Positions 61,614 through 64,000 of a stretch of 64,000 bases of DNA are shown piece after piece. The notes under the pieces were generated by a model. That model was not told the DNA's origin. It saw nothing but the letters and a program-made list of their open reading frames with translations, and made no database searches. A program made the translations under genes and the position numbers. Positions within the stretch are counted from its first letter, which is position 1. The number at the start of each line of letters is the position of its first letter. Source of the stretch: Glaciimonas sp. (GTDB lineage Bacteria > Pseudomonadota > Gammaproteobacteria > Burkholderiales > Burkholderiaceae_D). The stretch covers positions 226,124 to 290,123 of the forward strand of contig JABBOV010000004.1 in assembly GCA_012927625.1 (NCBI GenBank). The letters are read 5' to 3'.

Positions 61614-62822
61614 ATGGGACTGTTCCTCAGGCTACTCTTATTGTTTGTCATTGCCGTAGGGTTTGCTGTCGCCGCTCACTTTAATATTGGTAACGTCGTG
61701 CTGTTTTATCCGCCGTACAGGATTGATTTATCGCTGAATTTTTTTCTGCTGTTGATTACATTGCTGTTTCTGCTGCTGTATTTCTTGCTGCGCACCATCC
61801 GCATGACGCAGAAAATGCCGGGACGTGTTGCTGCTTATCGCCAGACGCGGCGCGAGCATGAAGGTAATCAAGCACTGCGCGATGCGCTGAAGTCACTATT
61901 TGAAGGCCGTTTTGGACAAGCTCAGAAAGCAGCTAAACAGGCTGCAAACTTACCGGATAATGCCGGTCTCGCGGCATTGATTGGTGCTCGGGCTGCGCAC
62001 AGGATGCAACAACCTGAACGTCGCGACGACTGGCTATCCAAGACGCAGAATGATCTGCCGCTGAATACCGCCCGCCTCATGACAACCATCGAATTGCTGG
62101 TCGATGACCATCAATCTGAAGCTGCTCTGGCGGCGGTAAAAGAGCTTAATGCCAGCGGTACCAGGCATATTCATGTGCTGCGCTTGGCGCTGAAGGCCAA
62201 TCAGCAGGCCAAGAATTGGCCTGAAGTACTGCGTCTGGTGCAGTTGCTGGATAAGAATAAAGTACTGCATCCCGCGTTGTCCGCTCGTCTACGCGAACTG
62301 GCCTACGATGATGCATTGTCAAATCGCAGCCATGATGCGGATTCGATCCGGCGTGTGTTGTGGAATATTCCTGACGAAGATCAGAAAAAGCCGTTTGTCG
62401 CCGTGCGTGCTGCTAGTGCATTTAATGCTATTGGATTGCATGACGATGCCCGTAAGGTAGTGGAGAAAGCATTGACTGCGGATTGGGATGCGCGTCTGCT
62501 TCGCGCATATCGCGAATCTGCCGCTGCTAACGGTGATCCTGCATTGCTGGCCCAGATTGAATATTGCGAAGCCTGGATAAAAAAACGTCCAACCGATGCC
62601 GAGCTTGTGCTTACCCTCGGGTCATTGTGTTTAAAACAAAAATTATGGGGTAAGGCGCAACGCTATTTGGAGCAGGCCCTGTCGGATGCGACCTCCGCGA
62701 CGTTAGTGTGTGAAGCGCATCTGAAGTTGGCGCAACTGCATGACGCGCTGCATCAGACCGAGCAGGCAGCGACGCATTACCGTCTTTGTGCGATGGCCAC
62801 CATGCTGCAACCTGAATCGTAA
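61614..62822 (+). CDS. hemY: HemY-type TPR membrane protein
   Basis: A 402-residue protein of the proteobacterial HemY family (not protoporphyrinogen oxidase). Two N-terminal membrane segments (about 3-22 and 41-61) flank the conserved NVVLFYPPYRIDLSLN, followed by tetratricopeptide-type helices, e.g. EALKSLFEGRFGQAQKAAKQ-like repeats and ELVLTLGSLCLKQKLWGKAQ. It follows hemX by three bases and completes hemCDXY. Scaffold function in haem synthesis is inferred. Confidence 0.92.
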   Translation: MGLFLRLLLLFVIAVGFAVAAHFNIGNVVLFYPPYRIDLSLNFFLLLITLLFLLLYFLLRTIRMTQKMPGRVAAYRQTRREHEGNQALRDALKSLFEGRFGQAQKAAKQAANLPDNAGLAALIGARAAHRMQQPERRDDWLSKTQNDLPLNTARLMTTIELLVDDHQSEAALAAVKELNASGTRHIHVLRLALKANQQAKNWPEVLRLVQLLDKNKVLHPALSARLRELAYDDALSNRSHDADSIRRVLWNIPDEDQKKPFVAVRAASAFNAIGLHDDARKVVEKALTADWDARLLRAYRESAAANGDPALLAQIEYCEAWIKKRPTDAELVLTLGSLCLKQKLWGKAQRYLEQALSDATSATLVCEAHLKLAQLHDALHQTEQAATHYRLCAMATMLQPES

Positions 62823-62862
62823 TCTGCTATGTTGCAGTGCAAAATAGATTACTGAAAACCGC

Positions 62863-62868
62863 TATAAT
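62863..62868 (+). promoter_or_regulatory. Possible -10 box upstream of ppa
   Basis: TATAAT lies 39 bp before the ppa ATG in the 85-bp gap after hemY. No good -35 hexamer is at the right distance. Confidence 0.4.
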
Positions 62869-62907
62869 TATTCGTAGATCAAAATTCCAAACTGTTGAGA
62901 AAGCACC

Positions 62908-63447
62908 ATGAGCCTGAATAATGTCCCTGCCGGCCGCGATTTGCCGAACGATTTCAACGTAATTATCGAAATCCCGATGAATGCCGATCCGATCAAGTAC
63001 GAGGTGGATAAGGAGTCGGGCGCGATTTTTGTTGACCGCTTCATGGGTACCGCCATGCACTATCCCTGTAACTATGGGTATGTGCCAAACACTATTGCCG
63101 GTGATGGCGACCCGGTCGATGTGCTGGTGATTACGCCATTTCCACTTTTCCCAGGGGTAGTTGTGCGTTGCCGTGCAATTGGTGTACTTAAAATGACGGA
63201 TGACGGTGGTGACGATGCCAAGGTATTGGCGGTACCAGTGGACAAGATACTGTCGATATATACCCACTGGCAAAAGCCGGGAGACATGAACGAACTACTG
63301 CTGAATCAAATTCAGCATTTTTTCGAGCATTACAAGGATCTCGAAAAGGGTAAATGGGTAAAAATTGAAGGATGGGCCGGACCGGAAGAAGCCAAGCTGG
63401 AGATCATGGCAGGCGTCGAGGCGTTCAATAAAGCTGGATCCAAATAA
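62908..63447 (+). CDS. ppa: Inorganic pyrophosphatase
   Basis: Cytoplasmic family I pyrophosphatase, hydrolysing pyrophosphate from biosynthetic reactions. The 179-residue protein has the signature [13 protein letters not shown] with the metal-binding Asp residues, [19 protein letters not shown] at the N-terminus and [18 protein letters not shown] at the C-terminus. Full length. ATG 62908 gives the usual start [16 protein letters not shown]. Confidence 0.96.
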   Translation: MSLNNVPAGRDLPNDFNVIIEIPMNADPIKYEVDKESGAIFVDRFMGTAMHYPCNYGYVPNTIAGDGDPVDVLVITPFPLFPGVVVRCRAIGVLKMTDDGGDDAKVLAVPVDKILSIYTHWQKPGDMNELLLNQIQHFFEHYKDLEKGKWVKIEGWAGPEEAKLEIMAGVEAFNKAGSK

Positions 63448-63577
63448 AAAATTTCTTAAGCTGCAATTGATTTTTCATGGGTTTCGATAAATCCACGAAA
63501 TTAATTGTGTCTTGGGATGTAAGTGCCGTCTTTATTTCTGATGACTGGTCCGCCACTCATGGTCATTTATAAATTGT

Positions 63578-63648
63578 GGAGTATGCCGATAAACAGGCAT
63601 ATTGCCGCATATAAAATAAGGAATATTTAATAATATAGCATGCTGTAT
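63578..63648 (+). repeat. Dispersed GAGTATG intergenic element, copy 7
   Basis: Begins GGAGTATGCC and contains the clearest first hairpin of the family (TATGCC-N8-GGCATA), then ATTGCCGCATATAAAATAAG and AATATT-N4-AATATA. The end reads TGCTGTATT, diverged from GCAGTATG. It lies 130 bp after the ppa stop. Confidence 0.75.
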
Positions 63649-63694
63649 TATTATTTTTCAGCGAGCAAGACAGTGTTTTGAACGCCGAAACCAG

Positions 63695-63726
63695 AAAGGG
63701 AGCCTTCGGCTCCCTTTGCTTTTCTC
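63695..63726 (+). terminator. Rho-independent terminator, convergent gap right of ppa
   Basis: AAAGGGAGC / GCTCCCTTT with loop CTTCG, followed by GCTTTTC. It ends transcripts from ppa and element copy 7; A's on the left also allow use by the minus-strand chemoreceptor gene. Confidence 0.82.
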
Positions 63727-63771
63727 ACATGCGGCAGTTGTCGTGCTCTTGCCTAAAACTCGTGTTGTTGC

Positions 63772-64000
63772 CTAAAACTCTTCCCACTCGTCACCGTCAT
63801 TGCCGGCAGGCTTACCTTTAGGCTTTGTAGCTATCGCGATGGCATTGCGCTTTGAGACGGCCTGGGCAAGTGCCGGGGTTTTTACCCCAGGCGCACGCAA
63901 CGCCAGCTCTGCCGAGGTTTCATGGCCAAGCTTGAACACGCTCACCGCCTGCGCCAGCGACTTAGCCTGATCTTGCAGGCTTTCGGCGGCAGCCGCCGCC
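63772..64000 (-). CDS. Methyl-accepting chemotaxis protein, C-terminal fragment
   Basis: The last 75 codons of a chemoreceptor whose start lies beyond the right edge. Reading the minus strand from the edge gives AAAAESLQDQAKSLAQAVSV then FKL, the usual end of an MCP signalling domain, an Ala/Lys-rich linker, and the terminal pentapeptide EWEEF before TAG (63774-63772). Such a pentapeptide docks the methyltransferase CheR. This contrasts with the other receptor in the window, which lacks it. A 19-bp imperfect tandem duplication covers the stop codon. Confidence 0.8.
   Translation of the reverse strand, partial: AAAAAESLQDQAKSLAQAVSVFKLGHETSAELALRAPGVKTPALAQAVSKRNAIAIATKPKGKPAGNDGDEWEEF

Overview
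The window looks like a chromosomal segment of a betaproteobacterium (Burkholderiales, most likely Oxalobacteraceae; GC content is mid-50s by eye). The taxonomic pointers are an Arg32-type elongation factor P with its rhamnosyltransferase EarP close by, a cydP-containing cytochrome bd operon, and an argH / algZ-algR / hemCDXY neighbourhood. No tRNA, rRNA, CRISPR array, insertion sequence or phage gene was found. Most of the window is housekeeping DNA, and most of the unusual signals lie in intergenic DNA or at gene ends.

Layout. 1-7.1 kb: lolC (cut by the left edge)-lolD-tatD, comEC, an alpha/beta hydrolase and an LpxR-type outer-membrane lipase. 7.2-11.5 kb: pyrG-kdsA-eno-ftsB. 11.6-16.5 kb: ornithine cyclodeaminase-like, carboxymuconolactone decarboxylase-like and FemAB-like genes on the minus strand, then nadE and glnB. 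16.6-20.9 kb is an accessory stretch: a phosphoribosyltransferase, a decayed nucleotidyltransferase pseudogene, two secreted Tyr/Pro-rich proteins with a DnaA-box-like cluster between them, an NhaR-like regulator, an HPF/RaiA-like protein and a BI-1/YccA protein. 21-25 kb: a chemoreceptor with a CxxCH haem motif, a short Hsp70 and a uracil-DNA-glycosylase-like protein lacking the usual catalytic Asp. 25-30.8 kb: uvrB, an aspartate/tyrosine aminotransferase, efp and earP. 30.8-34.6 kb: a compact minus-strand operon (GbsR/MarR regulator-cydP-cydA-cydB-cydX). 34.8-46.6 kb: ferredoxin, CsbD, PHB-depolymerase-like esterase, YihY, oxidoreductase, bactofilin, a PilJ-N protein, purU, yaeQ, a carboxylesterase, mog, darP and pmbA. 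46.6-51.2 kb: a complete livKHMGF transporter. 51.2-63.5 kb: argH, algZ-algR, a ppc gene fused in frame to a TauE/SafE permease, hemC-hemD-hemX-hemY and ppa. The right edge cuts a chemoreceptor whose C-terminus ends in an EWEEF pentapeptide.

Main observations: (1) a family of seven dispersed, AT-rich, ~70-bp elements, all in the same orientation, six of them downstream of plus-strand genes; (2) loss of the ppc stop codon, giving a 1228-residue PEP carboxylase-permease fusion; (3) two exact and two near-consensus DnaA boxes within 45 bp beside AT-rich DNA, far from any dnaA gene; (4) several unrelated hairpin (REP-like) repeat families in gene gaps; (5) a haem-c-type chemoreceptor; (6) a decayed sugar-nucleotidyltransferase gene; (7) a 30-codon leader ORF overlapping the start of a depolymerase-like gene.
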